A DNA stretch of 64,000 nt from Antedon mediterranea (Eukaryota > Echinodermata > Crinoidea > Comatulida > Antedonidae): assembly GCF_964355755.1 (NCBI RefSeq), contig NC_092673.1:24929001-24993000 (forward strand), in the 5' to 3' direction. Positions within the stretch are counted from its first letter, which is position 1. Each line of letters begins with the position of its first letter. The notes beneath the pieces are model-generated. The model searched no databases and had not been told where the DNA came from. It saw nothing but the letters and a program-made list of their open reading frames with translations. Both the position numbers and the translations under genes were made by a program. Positions 12,301-24,500 of this stretch are shown piece after piece.

Positions 12301-12985
12301 TGTTTCGACAATCAAACAAGGTTACCAGACCAGAGAAGGCGCTAATTCTTGGTTTTATGGCGGGGTCAAGGGGTAAGCATAAAATGAAGTCCTCAATATG
12401 TCCTTGCCATTTGATTGGTTAATTATGCATGACATTAGTTTACTAACTGGAAAGTGATACTCAGCTTTTTTAAAACTTTTTGAAAGTTTTTTGCAATGTA
12501 CAGGCTGTGACTGTTCAAAATCAAATCTGTATTGTGTGACGTCTATAACTGTTTAAGCTGCCTAGACGTCGACATTGATTCAAGATTAATTAATTAGTGG
12601 AACTGAATATTCTTAGTCTTAGTTTTTGTAATCAATGACGTTTATTATAAAATACACAGCTTTGTATCAAAAGTCCACTGCGTAATAAGTAATACATTCC
12701 TAAAAACGTTTTTTGGAAATTTGATTGGTTAGAAGCTAAAAGCAGTCCTCCATTTATTATTTTATGAAAGATTGATAATTAAAAAACTTGTTTTCTGTAA
12801 TTGTAGAGAATCCGTGTCCTCAGCAGGGTGATTCAATGACTATTAAACTGAGTGAAGAAACAGAGATGGTGACCAAGTCAGATGGCTCTGGTGAAGAGCA
12901 ATTGATGATGGCAGACACTTTCTTCCAGATGAACTATGCCTCAGGAGAGTGGCGACGATTTAAACGATACAAACCACTGCAGTAG
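6367..12985 (+). CDS. NELFA: Negative elongation factor A (NELF-A), 5'-incomplete, 9 exons
   Basis: NELF-A is a subunit of the nuclear NELF complex that holds RNA polymerase II in promoter-proximal pausing. Exons: 6367-6538, 7700-7861, 8507-8596, 9263-9454, 10310-10431, 11029-11158, 11430-11704, 12273-12372, 12807-12985. All have GT-AG borders and compatible phases, giving 473 residues plus TAG. Diagnostic stretches, compared with remembered vertebrate NELF-A: LPLECLYLNPNALTQL and KHFALKRKPKSAALRAELL (exon 2), TPLKGIPKTPGFR and GTKLLDI...AAKRRKK (exon 4), TPDYAASLL (exon 5), a Gln-rich then Pro/Ala/Thr-rich linker (exon 7), REQMLAAQEMFRQSNKVTRP and ALILGFMAGSRENPC (exons 8-9), and the C-terminal end MNYASGEWRRFKRYKPLQ. 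About 75 N-terminal residues (the helical domain that pairs with NELF-C/D) are missing. The first exon here begins in phase 0 after a good acceptor, so they should lie in an upstream exon, probably left of the window. A 5S/tRNA SINE begins right after the stop. Confidence 0.93.
6543..7615 (+). repeat. ~30 bp minisatellite in NELFA intron
   Basis: About 34 copies of a unit close to ATTAAGTATGGCTATTGTAG plus TGAGTGTTGC, with 36 bp variants carrying an extra CTGTAG. It nearly fills the 1161 bp intron between the first two recognised NELFA exons. Because 30 is a multiple of three, it creates long repetitive open frames on both strands (for example VALSMAIVMS repeated) that should not be taken as genes. 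Most units carry GTGAGT or GTAAGT, the 5' splice-site consensus. Confidence 0.93.
9040..9215 (+). repeat. Dispersed GGGACAC-type repeat
   Basis: Contains ACAATGGACACCTCTATTAA, ATTAAAGGGACACTCTATTG and ends GGTTCTACTGTATTT. Related fragments occur at about 23905-23975 (GTGTCTCCTTAATAGGGG, preceded by AGTAGAACCACTAT) and 34676-34715 (GTGTCCTCTTTATAGGGG). It lies in the intron before NELFA exon 4. Confidence 0.6.
10117..10160 (+). repeat. Short dispersed repeat, copy 2
   Basis: Matches the segment at 1706-1748 (TCTCGGGACCATTCTATAGT then CACCA). It lies in a NELFA intron, 150 bp before exon 10310-10431. Confidence 0.5.
10540..10612 (-). mobile_element. tRNA-derived SINE head fragment
   Basis: Read on the minus strand it shows an A-box-like GGTGGTTAAGATGC and, downstream, a B-box-like GGGTTCAAACC, as in tRNA-derived SINE promoters. 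It is intronic in NELFA. No CCA end or cloverleaf is intact, so it is not a functional tRNA gene. Confidence 0.5.
11852..12060. mobile_element. Hairpin MITE-like element in NELFA intron
   Basis: Imperfect terminal inverted repeats: the left arm has AAAGGGTTTTTTACACCTG and TTTCGGC; the right arm has GCCGGACTGGAACC and GGTGTGGAAAAAACGC. The inside includes AATGTTTC/GAAACATT in opposite orientation. It carries no ORF of its own. Confidence 0.55.
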
Positions 12986-12996
12986 AGTAGTTGGAT

Positions 12997-13117
12997 TTCA
13001 ACGGCCATACAGCAATGAAAAACCAGTTCTCGTAAGATCGCCGAAGTTAAGCAATGTTGGGCCCAGTTGCATTCTGGATGGGCGACCGTCTGGAATCGTG
13101 ACGGGTGCTGTATATAC
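12997..13117 (+). pseudogene. 5S rRNA-like sequence (SINE head)
   Basis: A 121 bp segment aligns end to end with eukaryotic 5S rRNA as remembered: ACGGCCATAC near the start, GAAGTTAAGCAATGTTGGGC for the internal A-box part, GGATGGGCGACCGTCTGG for the C-box part, and ACGGGTGCTGTAT at the end. It is diverged in the first third and has no T-run terminator straight after it. It runs directly into a tRNA-like segment, so it is the head of a SINE rather than a 5S gene. Confidence 0.8.
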
Positions 13118-13400
13118 AGAAGAGTGATGGTGTAATGATAATATCGGACTAGCATGTGATAGGCATGGGTTCGAGCCTATCTGTACCATACTAACTGTAT
13201 CCTTAGGCAAGATGCTTTACTCCCATTTCCTTGTCCTTTGGATGGGACGTAAAGTACTGTGTACATAGTGCACGTTAAAGAACTTCGTACACTATTCACA
13301 AAGAGTAGGGGATCGTCTCCTGTTGTGCTGATCTGGAGGGCACTGCTGGTTGCCGTGCCTAATCCGATCTGATTTCCTTCGTTTAATATATTTACCAACA
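12997..13400 (+). mobile_element. Chimeric 5S rRNA/tRNA-derived SINE
   Basis: Order: 5S-like head (12997-13117), tRNA-like part with A-box-like TGGTGTAATGATAAT (about 13129) and B-box GGGTTCGAGCC (about 13168-13178), then a body with CCTTAGGCAAGATGCTTTAC, TGGATGGGACGTAAAGTACT and GTGCACGTTAAAGAAC. A 5S plus tRNA head is known from AmnSINE1-type members of the DeuSINE superfamily; assignment here is inference. It starts 11 bases after the NELFA stop codon and so forms the start of its 3' UTR. Confidence 0.72.
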
Positions 13401-13401
13401 A

Positions 13402-13560
13402 AAAAATCCTGTCAAAAACCAGGATTTATTCTTGTGACAAAAATCAACTCCACTCCCAAAGTCTTGTAATAAGACTTTTGTTTATGTAGAGCATTTTGTG
13501 TAAATGTTTACCACCTATGAAAAGGATAGTGATTGTTATCCTTGGCAATATGCCTAAATG
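13402..13560 (+). mobile_element. SINE body fragment related to the 17.9 kb copy
   Basis: Contains CAACTCCACTCCCAAAGTCT and TGTAATAAGACTT, which match, in opposite orientation, the body of the SINE at 17870-18015. It lacks a promoter head. An AATAAATAAA at 13634-13643 downstream could serve as the NELFA poly(A) signal. Confidence 0.5.
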
Positions 13561-13789
13561 AACTGTTTATAAAACCTCGTTACTGGACAACCTGTAGTAC
13601 AAGTTGTTGGGTATTAATCACTATTTAATACAGAAATAAATAAACACTCAAAAAATGGCCAAAAGTTTGTTAAAATATGTCGCATTATGTATAACGAACA
13701 TTTTTTTTTTTCAAAATTGTTAACCCTTTTATTTTTAGACAAAACTGGTTACCATTGCTGCTCTATAATATTATGACATAAATTAAAAT

Positions 13790-14600
13790 ATGCCCATACA
13801 AAAAAACAAAAAAAGTCGATATTTTGGGCATTTTTCCAAAAAAATACCTTGTACAGGGATTTTTTCCAAAAATGGCACAATTTCTACCCTTTTTTTTTCC
13901 GACAAAAGTGGTTACTATGGCTCTATAAGATGATACAAAGCAAAACATGCACATATAAAAGCCATATTTTCGCATTATAGTTGAATTTTAAAAAGTCAAT
14001 ATTTTGGGTATTTTTTGAAAAAATCCCTGTACTATAGTACAGGTATTTTTTTCCAAAAATGGCCGAATTTCGACCCTTTTATTTTTTGATATAAATGGTT
14101 ACTATAGCATAATAAACATGCACAGAGTCGAATAATGGGTTCTGCGTATGTCAATTGGGCTATAGTAACCCCTTTTGACATAAATGGTTACTATAGCATA
14201 ATAAACATGCGCACAGTCGAATAATGCGTTCTGCGCATGTCAATTGTGCTATAGTAATTAGTTTTATCGAAAAATAAAAAGGTCGAAAATCGGCAATTTT
14301 TAAAAAAAATCCCTGTACTATAGTACAGGGAAATTTTCGAAAAATGTCCGATTTTCGACCCTTTTATTTTTTGACATAAATTGTTACATATAGCATAATA
14401 AACATGCGCAGAGTCGAATAATGCGTTCTGCACATGTCAATTGCATGTCAGGGATTTTTTCCAAAAATGGCAAAATTTCTACCCTTTTATTTTTCGACAA
14501 AAATGGTTACTATGGCTCTATAAGATGATACAAAGCAAAACATGCATATATAAAAGCCACATTCTCGCATAATAGTTGAATTTTAAAAAGTCAATATTTT
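13790..14600. mobile_element. Cluster of nested hairpin elements
   Basis: Several copies of TTTCCAAAAATGGC, TCGACCCTTTTATTTTT and GGTTACTATGGCTCTATAAG occur in both orientations. Two perfect palindromes mark hairpin centres: an 18 bp one at 14026-14043 and a 22 bp one at 14310-14331 (core CCCTGTACTATAGTACAGGG). Around the second, arms GGTCGAAAATCGG and CCGATTTTCGACC extend the hairpin to at least 14281-14360. It looks like a MITE family inserted into itself; no ORF. Confidence 0.6.
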
Positions 14601-14707
14601 GGAAAAAAAATTGCCCAAATATCAGTTACGGTGCGATAATATTGCTATATATGTGCATATATTGCGTTATTATGAACTTATAGACTCATTAGTAATCAGT
14701 TGAAAAC

Positions 14708-14822
14708 TATGTTGAGGTAACATGTGCAGAACACATTATGTAATTCTGCGCACATCAAATTAATTTTATATTATTGATGGAGGTAACATGTGTAGAACAC
14801 ATTATGTAATTCGGCGCATAGA
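14708..14822 (+). repeat. Two direct copies of a ~45 bp segment
   Basis: GAGGTAACATGTGCAGAACA followed by CATTATGTAATTCTGCGCA at about 14714 recurs at about 14780 with few changes. Each half is itself partly inverted. This is intergenic DNA between NELFA and ARMH3. Confidence 0.55.
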
Positions 14823-15307
14823 TATAACTTTTCCGTTAGGTACAGCAAATTCCGAATGAAATGTGAATCATAAAATTAACCAATCAAATGGCAAGACCGC
14901 AAAAAGGTGCGTTATATTACAATTTAATATACTATAGGAAGTGCAGTAAATATTCAGTATGGTTGTACTACTTTATTACACAAATTGCTACTAGTTTATC
15001 ACAGAGTATTAATAAAGTTAAATAATATTATTTTAATTTCAATAAAGCTAATATTAAAATTTTAACAAATCTTCATTACATGACCATAATAATATTTCGC
15101 TGTAAATGGTCTATATAAACAGAATATATGATTTTTATTATTAATCATAATGGAATATGTTAACATAATCAATTTCTCTATAAATGATGTAATGTTGAAC
15201 ATTTTCTGAAACAGACGTTGCTGGTTTTACATTGAGTCACTTTACAGGCCCATCACCTCTTTACTACAGTTACAAGAAAATATTAATATTTAGCTATAAA
15301 TTTTCTA

Positions 15308-15461
15308 TAAAGCTCTGTCTACACTGTCAAACAAGTTTGACAAATATGTGCCCAAAATATGGTAGTTATATGACCAAGTATGTTAGTGATATGACATCAT
15401 CATGTCCATATATGGGTACATCACATTTTTTTGTCACATTTGATAGTGTAGACAGAGCTTA
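15308..15461. mobile_element. MITE family A, copy 1 (ARMH3 3' flank)
   Basis: Terminal inverted repeats: TAAAGCTCTGTCTACACTGT on the left and GATAGTGTAGACAGAGCTTA on the right. The inside carries TGACATCATCATGTCCATAT and ACATCACATTTTTTTGTCAC. Flanks suggest insertion at TA/TTAA. Four relatives lie at 19327, 22046, 26070 and 38255. It sits about 50 bp downstream of the ARMH3 stop codon. Confidence 0.8.
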
Positions 15462-15509
15462 AGAGAGAATTTTTGTCATTACTTTACATCCCCAGTTTTT
15501 GTCTGTCGA

Positions 15510-18500
15510 TTATGTAATGGTCGAAAATTCCTTAAGCAGACGTTGCTGTTCTAAGTTGGTGATGCTCAGATTCTTACGACTATCACAAACAACAGTGCGC
15601 ACCTGAAAAAACATGAATTATCTTCATCATTTATTCTTTATACTGGGTGCCTTTTTTGGTACTAGACTGTTCTCGCAGAAACGTCCAGTGTACAGGACTA
15701 TAATATGATCATCAAGTCAAAACCCTACTCTTTTTCAAATAGTGTAAATTTGCCTCTCTCCATCCAGGTGTATAAAATTGGTACCGGTTAGATCAAGACA
15801 CAACTTTGCACTGATTACTACCTGCATTCTTATGGGCCAGGGAGTATGATTAAAAAAATGATCGGGGTAATAATTTGCAGAGCATTGAGAGCTTGCATAT
15901 TACATAAGAATGAACTATTATTATTACATGATTCTTTATCGTGCATGTGAGCAATGTATATACACGGGACCAACGGCTTTACATCGCAAAAGAGTGTTAT
16001 ATATTCACCTTAGAACATCTTAAATTCTCATTATGTTATTGCATAAGGATTATATAATATTTTTAGATAATTAATTACAACGAGCACTTTACGATGATGA
16101 ATAATTTATCGTCTTAATTTGGTAAGATTTAAATTTGGAATATTAATTCAAAAAACATATGAAATGAATAATACATTTCTATAATCCAGGATTACCCATA
16201 ACCCTAGTAAATTGTTTACAAAGCAATCATAATAATTATTGTAGGATTATAATATTATAAACTAAACAGAAAGTGATAGCATCAAATTTAAAAAACCTCT
16301 CAATATTGTGTCAAATAGGCATGAAGTCTTTTCTTGAAACTGGAGATCCAGTGTTATGTACACATCTGGCCTGTGTGCACTTTAAAGAACCAGTGTGCAT
16401 CTTTTGGAAGAGTTAGGTGTATTGCGTTTTGATACTTACATTACTACTGTGATAAAGTGCATTGTAATATGATGTAAAGTGCTTTATAGAAAAGTTTCTA
16501 TTGGGCACTATGTAAACCATTATTATTATCAATTTGAAAGAACGCTCACAACGTTAACATCCTCATGGGTTACAGTTGACTGGTACTCGTCCACAGGTAT
16601 ATCAATGTTTCGATTAAATTTGGCAGTTGATGTGCCAGTTGACTTGCGCATGCACGTATCATAGAAATAACGCCATATGGTATCAGCCAACACCACGGAC
16701 GTGAAAATAAAAAACCATGTGCATAAACAAGCAACTGAGGCAGATGCAGGATTTTGTGGTAATGAAAGAAATAGAGACTCCACTTACTCTTTCCTCTCCC
16801 ACCCTCTAGTTTTTTGGTCAGATCAGAATTTGAACCTGCGACCCCTTGCATACACCCCATATTGGTGGACATATTTTCCCCATTTGTTCAACCTAAAGAT
16901 ATGCGATATATAAATATAGAAACTTACCATCTGAGTAAAAAAAGCAATTTCCTTTGGTTTCTCGGAGTAACGTTCATATTGATCAAGACTATCTTGTAGT
17001 TTTAATGTCAAAGTATCGTAATTTCCACGAACGACGTCTAAAACCTAATTATTAGAAATTACTTTTTTATTTTATTAAACTTTAAAAGGCAGAAACATAT
17101 AGAAAAAAAAAGAGAGAAAGTGCCAATAAAGGGAGAATCTAACAGGTGAATTGACAATCTCTAAAACAATGGTTTTTAAACAAAAATAGAATAAATTAAA
17201 CAAAAAAATGTAATCTTGTTATAATCCTTTATCTTTTTTTAGATAATATTTAATTTTTTTATTCTCACTTATCCCAACTGTTCAATTACGTCATGTATAT
17301 ATAAATTGTTTAAGAATAAAAATACAGTTAAACAGGGATTGTGCTGTTTTTATTAAACAATCTATAGTACAGTGAATATTCAAATTCAGTAATTGTTATT
17401 CAGGCCTGGTTTATAATATAAATGTTTAATTATTGACACTTCGGAAGTATACATTACACACGCAATGACACAAGCTATCATTGTTTGGATATGTTTGTTA
17501 ATGTTATTACTCTATTATTTATAACAATTCTGTTTATTGATTATAGAAAAAGATGTACTTGTGGGGGCGTTCATTAGTATAAAAAATTGCTTAGAAAAGT
17601 AATGAATAAGTAACTACAATACATTTTAATTACAATACCTGTTCTTCTGTCAAGGTCGTCAAGTTGTTTGCTGCTGACCAAGAATCAATCTTCGGGGTGA
17701 AGTGATTAATTATTGCTCTGATAAATAAAACAAGAAATTTGATAATACGCTTCTTGAATGAATGTCACAGAAAGAAAACAGAGAATTTTTTGATTATTCT
17801 TCTTCTTCTTCTTCTTTTTTATTTATGTAAATTGAAAATGATAATCATAAGCGAATTAATTCATTATCATAAAGGTGGCAATCCAAGTCTTATTACAAGT
17901 CTTTTGGAGTGGAGTTGTAATTTGTCATCATAAAAAATCCTGATATACAACAGGACTTCAACCCAGGACCCTTGGAGTGGTAGCCAAGCATCCAAACCAC
18001 CAAGGCCCAACTCTACTCGTTGGCTGTTTATTTTCCAACAGTAAAGCATAGGCTTGATAAATGATTTAACTTCAACAAATTATGGTATTTGATAAACGTT
18101 ACTCATACCTGATATTGATAAGAATGCTAGTAAGTTTGTTTGCTGTGTCTCTATAATCTCCATTATTAGTAGAATGTCTCAGAGCTGAAATATATGGAAA
18201 GAGGCTTTATTATATTATATAGTTGTTAAATAGTGCAACAACTAATATTCTTGGGTTATTGCTCATAGTAGTACACACAAAGAGGGCCCAAATTAGACTT
18301 ATTACAAGAGGAACAAATGGATTATTGAATTGCCATTGCATGTATAGTAATAACTTTTATACCCCTTTCACACCAAAACTCCGAAATGATCTCCGGAGAC
18401 ACCCCAGGGTTATGACCATTCAAAACGTCGAGAAACTCTGGAATTCATACCCACCTAGCAAAACCAGGTTTTTAAAATAAAATTGTAAATGTCGCCCTCT

Positions 18501-21500
18501 ATTTTAAAGTATTTTGAAATAAACCTATAGCAATGATTGATCTTTGAGGATGACCTTTTGACCTAAAAACTGCAGAGTTTGATGATGTGGTATCTTTTAC
18601 ACTAAAACACTGGGCTATTGCATGTATGCACGGAGGGCCCTATTACAATTTACATATGGATAGCCCAAATAACCTGTGCATTACTTACCCATTGAGTATA
18701 ACTGATCAAATATTTGGTGCATCCTTATAATTTCGTAATACAAGTCATCATAACTCGTTGGATTCGGTAAGAACGTGTCGCCATACGTGATAAACAAATT
18801 AAAGATGTTTACTACTTGGATAGCCACCTCAAACACATCAAACTGCGGCATTAACATCTGCTCACTTGAAAGTAGATATTTCAGGAGGCTAATCAGGGCT
18901 GAAAAAAAATTTGTTAAATAGGTAAATGGGGGAATAACCTGCGATTTGCAGCCTACTAGGCTGAATTGTGCACAGGTGTGGATGACACATACCATAACTT
19001 TCTACTCCCCTAAGGGTCCCTTCGTAATATCTAATCTCTTAATTTTAAAGACAGCAAATGGGCCTAAAAAGGAGAGAAGTTTTTTTTATCAGCATGATAA
19101 AGAAATCATGCATATGGAATTTCTGGACCCTGGTCTATTTGACTATACTTTGAATAAAATAAGATTCCATATTTAATATATTTAAATAATACATTGCAGA
19201 GATGAAGGGCCGTATACACAATTGAATACAACATGTGGAGTGTGCCATCTGTAATAACGACGAATTGATTAAACAATTATTTTATAATGATGAATGTTTT
19301 GTATTGAATGGGGAGAATATATATCTACAGCTCTGTCTAGCGCCCTATAAAACTTTATGTGACAAAATGTGATGTGCATAATATATATGGACAATATGAT
19401 GATTATGACGATATTCGGGTATATCACTACCATATTCGGGTATATCACTACCATATTCGGGTATATCACTACCATATTTAGGCATTTTTTGTCAAACTAG
19501 TTAGTATAGACAGAGCTTTACATTATTTATATACTATTTCACACTGAGGCACACATACCTGTCCATAAATCTTTCCAGCAATAATGTAAACGTACTCTAC
19601 ATTTCTTTTGATAACACATGATTCGATGAATGATACTTAGACATTTTCTAGAAATAACAAACAAATATGTAATATTACAGAAATGTAGTATATAAAAGAT
19701 GAAGAGATGTTTAATTGTTTTTTAGCAAGTGGTTTGTCTGTGTTTTTATCAATTTATCAAATTGTTTTTGTAGTACAATCTTTGGCAGTTACATGACAAA
19801 TGAAAAACCTGGCACTACACAGGATTGTACAAATAAAATGCATAGTGTCACGCACGCAGTATATAATTGTTCTACTCCACATCCAAATTGGATTGCTGCC
19901 CTGTCAAATGATTGAGGCCTCAGCCTAGCCTCTTGGTAAAAGGTTTGTTATAAAACAAATAATGAATGTTTTATATTCGCGCAATGGTACAAATAATTTC
20001 ATTCGGTGAAAGATGAAATGTTGCATTTCACTAAATAAAATTATTCGTCCCATTGCACTAATAAACATTCATTATTGTTATACTATATCACAGTAAATAA
20101 CCACTTACAAGTACAATTGTTCTGGAAAGTTCTTCATCATGTGACTCATCACAAACTCTACCATCAAATCTGAAAAAATTTATTTACAAAACAAAATTTT
20201 AATTGATTGGCATGATTTTTTTTATTACACCATACCATTTTTTATCTCAAACAATCCGTTTTTTATAATTCAACTGAAAACCCTATAATATATGATATAA
20301 TATAGACTAAAATTTACCAAGAAGAGCACAGGCTAGCGGTCTTGATGGCATATCTCTCTCTGCTAAGGGTTTCCGATGTCTCATACGTACTTTGTGCAGG
20401 TGGACTTTGAATGTTAAATTGGCATCGTGTAAAAAGGAATTTGCATACTGATCCTAATAGGAGAAAATATTGTCAATCAATATATTTATTCATTACCAAG
20501 TCCTGCATCAGTAAAGTCGCTTTCTCACACTGTGTGCCAGAATATAATATGTAAGAATACAGTATGACAGTATGATTGATTGTCAAAATGAGCGGTGCTG
20601 GCATCCTGCCAGCATCGGCTAGACCTGCAAATTTACCACTTGAAGTTGTCCGAGAAGACAAGGCCCAAGAAGTATAATTAATAATATTTGACTAAATTCA
20701 GAAAATATATAAATTAATTAACTAGAAATTAGAGGATGATCTAGTGGTCGATAATATAGTTAAATAAAGAAAGGATTGTTATAATAAATGCTTATATCAA
20801 TAAATGCAATGATTAGATTTGTACTGTACAGTATTTATGTGTAGCCTTTAAACATAAGACACATTCTTACCTCAGCAATACAATTTAAGATGATGAGACA
20901 TAGCCTAGCATGGTTTAACCTTTCATTGTCTGTAAGTAAAGAAAGTAATAAAATGATTATTGTTGTTACAAATTTAGTTACTTTCACACCTGCTCTGGTT
21001 TCAACATGGCAAATAAAATCATGTCCCAGTGTATTTCACGACGCATCACACACAGCTACATACCATTACTCATTGTAAAGATGAAAAGTACAATGTATTT
21101 ATGCAAAACCTGACAGGAATCTAAACTGGAGCCAGATCAGAGTAAATCAGTGTATTCTGTATTCTGTTGATAATATTATTAATTGACATTTAAAATTTAC
21201 TATTGTAGGTAAAATAAACAATACCTTTTGTATCCTGCATGATAATAGAACAGTAACTAAAAAATGTAGCAAGGATATTAGTAGGTGTTTCATTAACCAG
21301 CAACGTGTCGACTGGATGAAGCCCAGGCACAGCTGGAGAGGAGGCGGATGTTGGCATCTCTAGCCTGGAATCAGATTCTGCATGGTTCTAATAAAAACAA
21401 TAGATATTAGTAGGTGTTTTATGAAGATCATATACTGCAGTGAAAAAGGTCTGTGTCAGCTTGGCAAAATATGTTATACTTGTTGGTCCCTCAATGAATA

Positions 21501-24500
21501 CAAAACATTCATTATGAGTTAGGCATGCAATAGTCCCCTAAATCATTCAAATATTACACATGGTACTTGATACAAAACCAACCAATCTGAGAACCATTAA
21601 ATATACAATCTGTTGCAGGTGTTAAATTAAAACAGAAATATTCTTACATGTGAAAGGACTGTGATAAAATTCCTATTAAGGTGTACAGCTTCATACAAAG
21701 TTAACAGTATAGAGAGGTTGGTGTCCTTCCTGTAAAATTAAATAAGATTTAATTATGAGAAATTAGGGTAGCAGTAGTAGTATTTAATTAAAAAAAATCA
21801 TATCTCTAAATTGCATACAATTTACAAAGCAGCCGAAGATAAAAAATATCCAGAAAAAACAGGTAAAGATGGGTTGGCACTGTCAAATCAATCTCTTTAT
21901 TCATCAATACAATACACGTAATAAAAAGAAAGATTAGTAAATTTAATGAAGGAAAATTAAGAGTTGAGGAGCTTAATATAAAAGGCATGGGACTACTAGC
22001 TAGGGTAGATTAAAACATCAGGGATGGGGTTTAACATCAATATGTTTAAGCTCTGCAAAAAAAGTGTGCCCAAATATGTAGTGATGTGCCCAAATATGGT
22101 AGTGATATGACATCATCATGTCCACATTTGGGCACATCACATTTTTTTGTCACATAAAGTTTGATAGTGTAGACAAGGCTTAACATTGTTCCCAGTTTAT
22201 TATCATAAATCACTACGAGTTGGAGTATATTATTTTCAATAAGATATAACAACTGTACCCAATTGCTTGAATTCCATCTGTATCAGCAACAAAAATACTT
22301 CCAACCTAAAAATTATAGTAAGAATATCATTATATCATCAGAAATGAATGAAATTGAATGAATCAGAAATTGTAAAAAAGTTTGAGAACAAATAAAAATA
22401 GAGGGCGCTGTTTCATATAGCTATAAATATTCATGACCAAAGCATAAAGGTACAATTTTATACCTGTAAGTGAATTTACAATATGTTGGGTAGTATTATA
22501 AAATTAAACTAAACATATTAACAATATCAATATACCTTCATTATTTATCACTTTTCCTTTGCAACATACATCTTTATATCATAATTTAATATTAAATTAT
22601 CAATTTAAAATGACACCCATTTCAAATTATATTATTTCATTCTATAAATACATAAATTTGCTGTAAAAACTTTGATCCTTCCATTTCATGGAATAATGAT
22701 GAAAGGTGTGTCATGCATAATGCATGAAAGGGGCCGGCCATTTACTTGTTACGAAAGGCACCTCACCTATCTGAACCTGGAAGGACCCTTTTTTTTTTAA
22801 ATTTACATAAAAACCAAATATGTATTTCTCCATAAAGCAGGGTATTTTAAAACAAAAATAATTTTACCATATTTGTAATCGCAGAGAACCATCCACCACC
22901 AGAAACTGCATCTTCTCCTTTTGCCCCAAATTGCCTGTTAAAATAAAGTTTTTATATTGAAATTCAGACATGTGGCATTACTGTTAATTAATAAGGTGTA
23001 CAGTAATCCATGCCATTTGAATTAAAGAATGCATTCAAACAATAATCAAATTTCTTCCGGTCTATGTTACCTACCATACTTTACCATCCTGAATGTTAAT
23101 ATCAGAAAGGAGTAAGGGGTATATATAATGTCTTCTGATATGTTGATAACAATTAGGCTTAGTAATTACTTTAGCATGTACGTACCTATTGAAATCTGCT
23201 AATGCTGATGAAACTACACACCCAAGACCCTATTAATATATAATCATAGAAACAGGTATTCATTTCAAAGAAAATAACTATTTTTTTTTATCAATGCATA
23301 ACCTCTCATTGTAATGTTTTTTTAAATTTTGTTAATGGTGGTCTCTGCTGACCACCATCCACGTTTATATATGTTTAATGATTTATAAAGAGATATATTT
23401 ATAATTTGTGAAAATCAAAATAAACAACTACTGTACAGTAGTAACAAGCTATTCTCCTACATCTATGTGGCAAGTCCTTTCTGAGTTGAGCATAATAATC
23501 GCATGCTTTAGAGTATAATTCCACCCACTAAAACTTTGACAGACAGAAACCATCGCTTGTGATTGGTCAAACACTTGTGTTATGGCTAAATTCAGAAACA
23601 GGACTTGTTAATAAAAGTAACATAAAATAAATACTCAGTAGATAGTACTTACTGTTAATGCCAGTTCATTATCCAAGATAGATAATTTCAAAATATACGG
23701 ATTGGCAGACTGAAAAAAAATAAATGACTTTATAAAACAGGTTTTTTGAACGAATGACAAATATTTCTGGATGTGGTACTACTAATCTTTCCCAATACAC
23801 TAATTCTAATCAACATTTCTTGTATTTATCACTTGCCATTTTGTTTTTGTTACTTTTGTCTTCTGGACGTGAATAAATGTTCTTTGGATGAATGATGCAC
23901 ATAAATACAGTAGAACCACTATCAAAGAGACACCTGCAGGACCCAACAAAGTGTCTCCTTAATAGGGGTTGACAATAGTGTAAAAAAGTGTATTTCCACT
24001 CATTCATGGGACCGGGAAAGTATCCTGTGTTGTTCATCTGTATTTCAATATTGATACTGAATAAAGATTTATTAAACTGATGCATAATATACAGTCACCT
24101 CATGTTTTCTATAATTCACTAAAATTGTAAGCAAGAGCACTGCATCAAACCCATGATGTTGTCTACTTGTAGGATCTGCAAGTATCTGTAATAAGACATT
24201 AGTAATATCAATACTACAGTCGATTGAAAGGATTCTATCGTCAATGGGCATGTCTCTACAACAAATTGAAAGGATTATTACTCTCTTACCACTCCCCCCT
24301 CCCTGAACCTGCTAAGTGAGTAATTGTAGTAAGTGGCTAGTTGTCCCAAGGGGTAGAGTTGTCCAAAGGGCTTAGTTGCACAAAGTGGCTATAGATGTCT
24401 GATGCATAGGATAGTAAAGGATCATAGTACATTGAATTGGCTACTGATTTTGTTTACTATGGATTTGAAAATGTTATTATGTTTACACTTACTTTTAAAA

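Noticed and set aside
12997-13117. A functional 5S rRNA gene
   Set aside because: It is diverged in the 5' third, has no terminator T-run, and is fused to a tRNA-like SINE segment.
12934-13210. Overlapping short ORFs on both strands (including an HPSRFQT-type peptide)
   Set aside because: These are translations of the 5S-like SINE head and tRNA-like part, a common source of false proteins.
18223-18480. Plus-strand open frame of 85 codons within an ARMH3 intron
   Set aside because: No recognised family; the plus strand of a minus-strand gene's intron, without splice or start support. It may be a transposon scrap.
23810-24085. Minus-strand 91-codon frame
   Set aside because: It covers the dispersed GGGACAC-type repeat and is not bounded by splice sites compatible with ARMH3.
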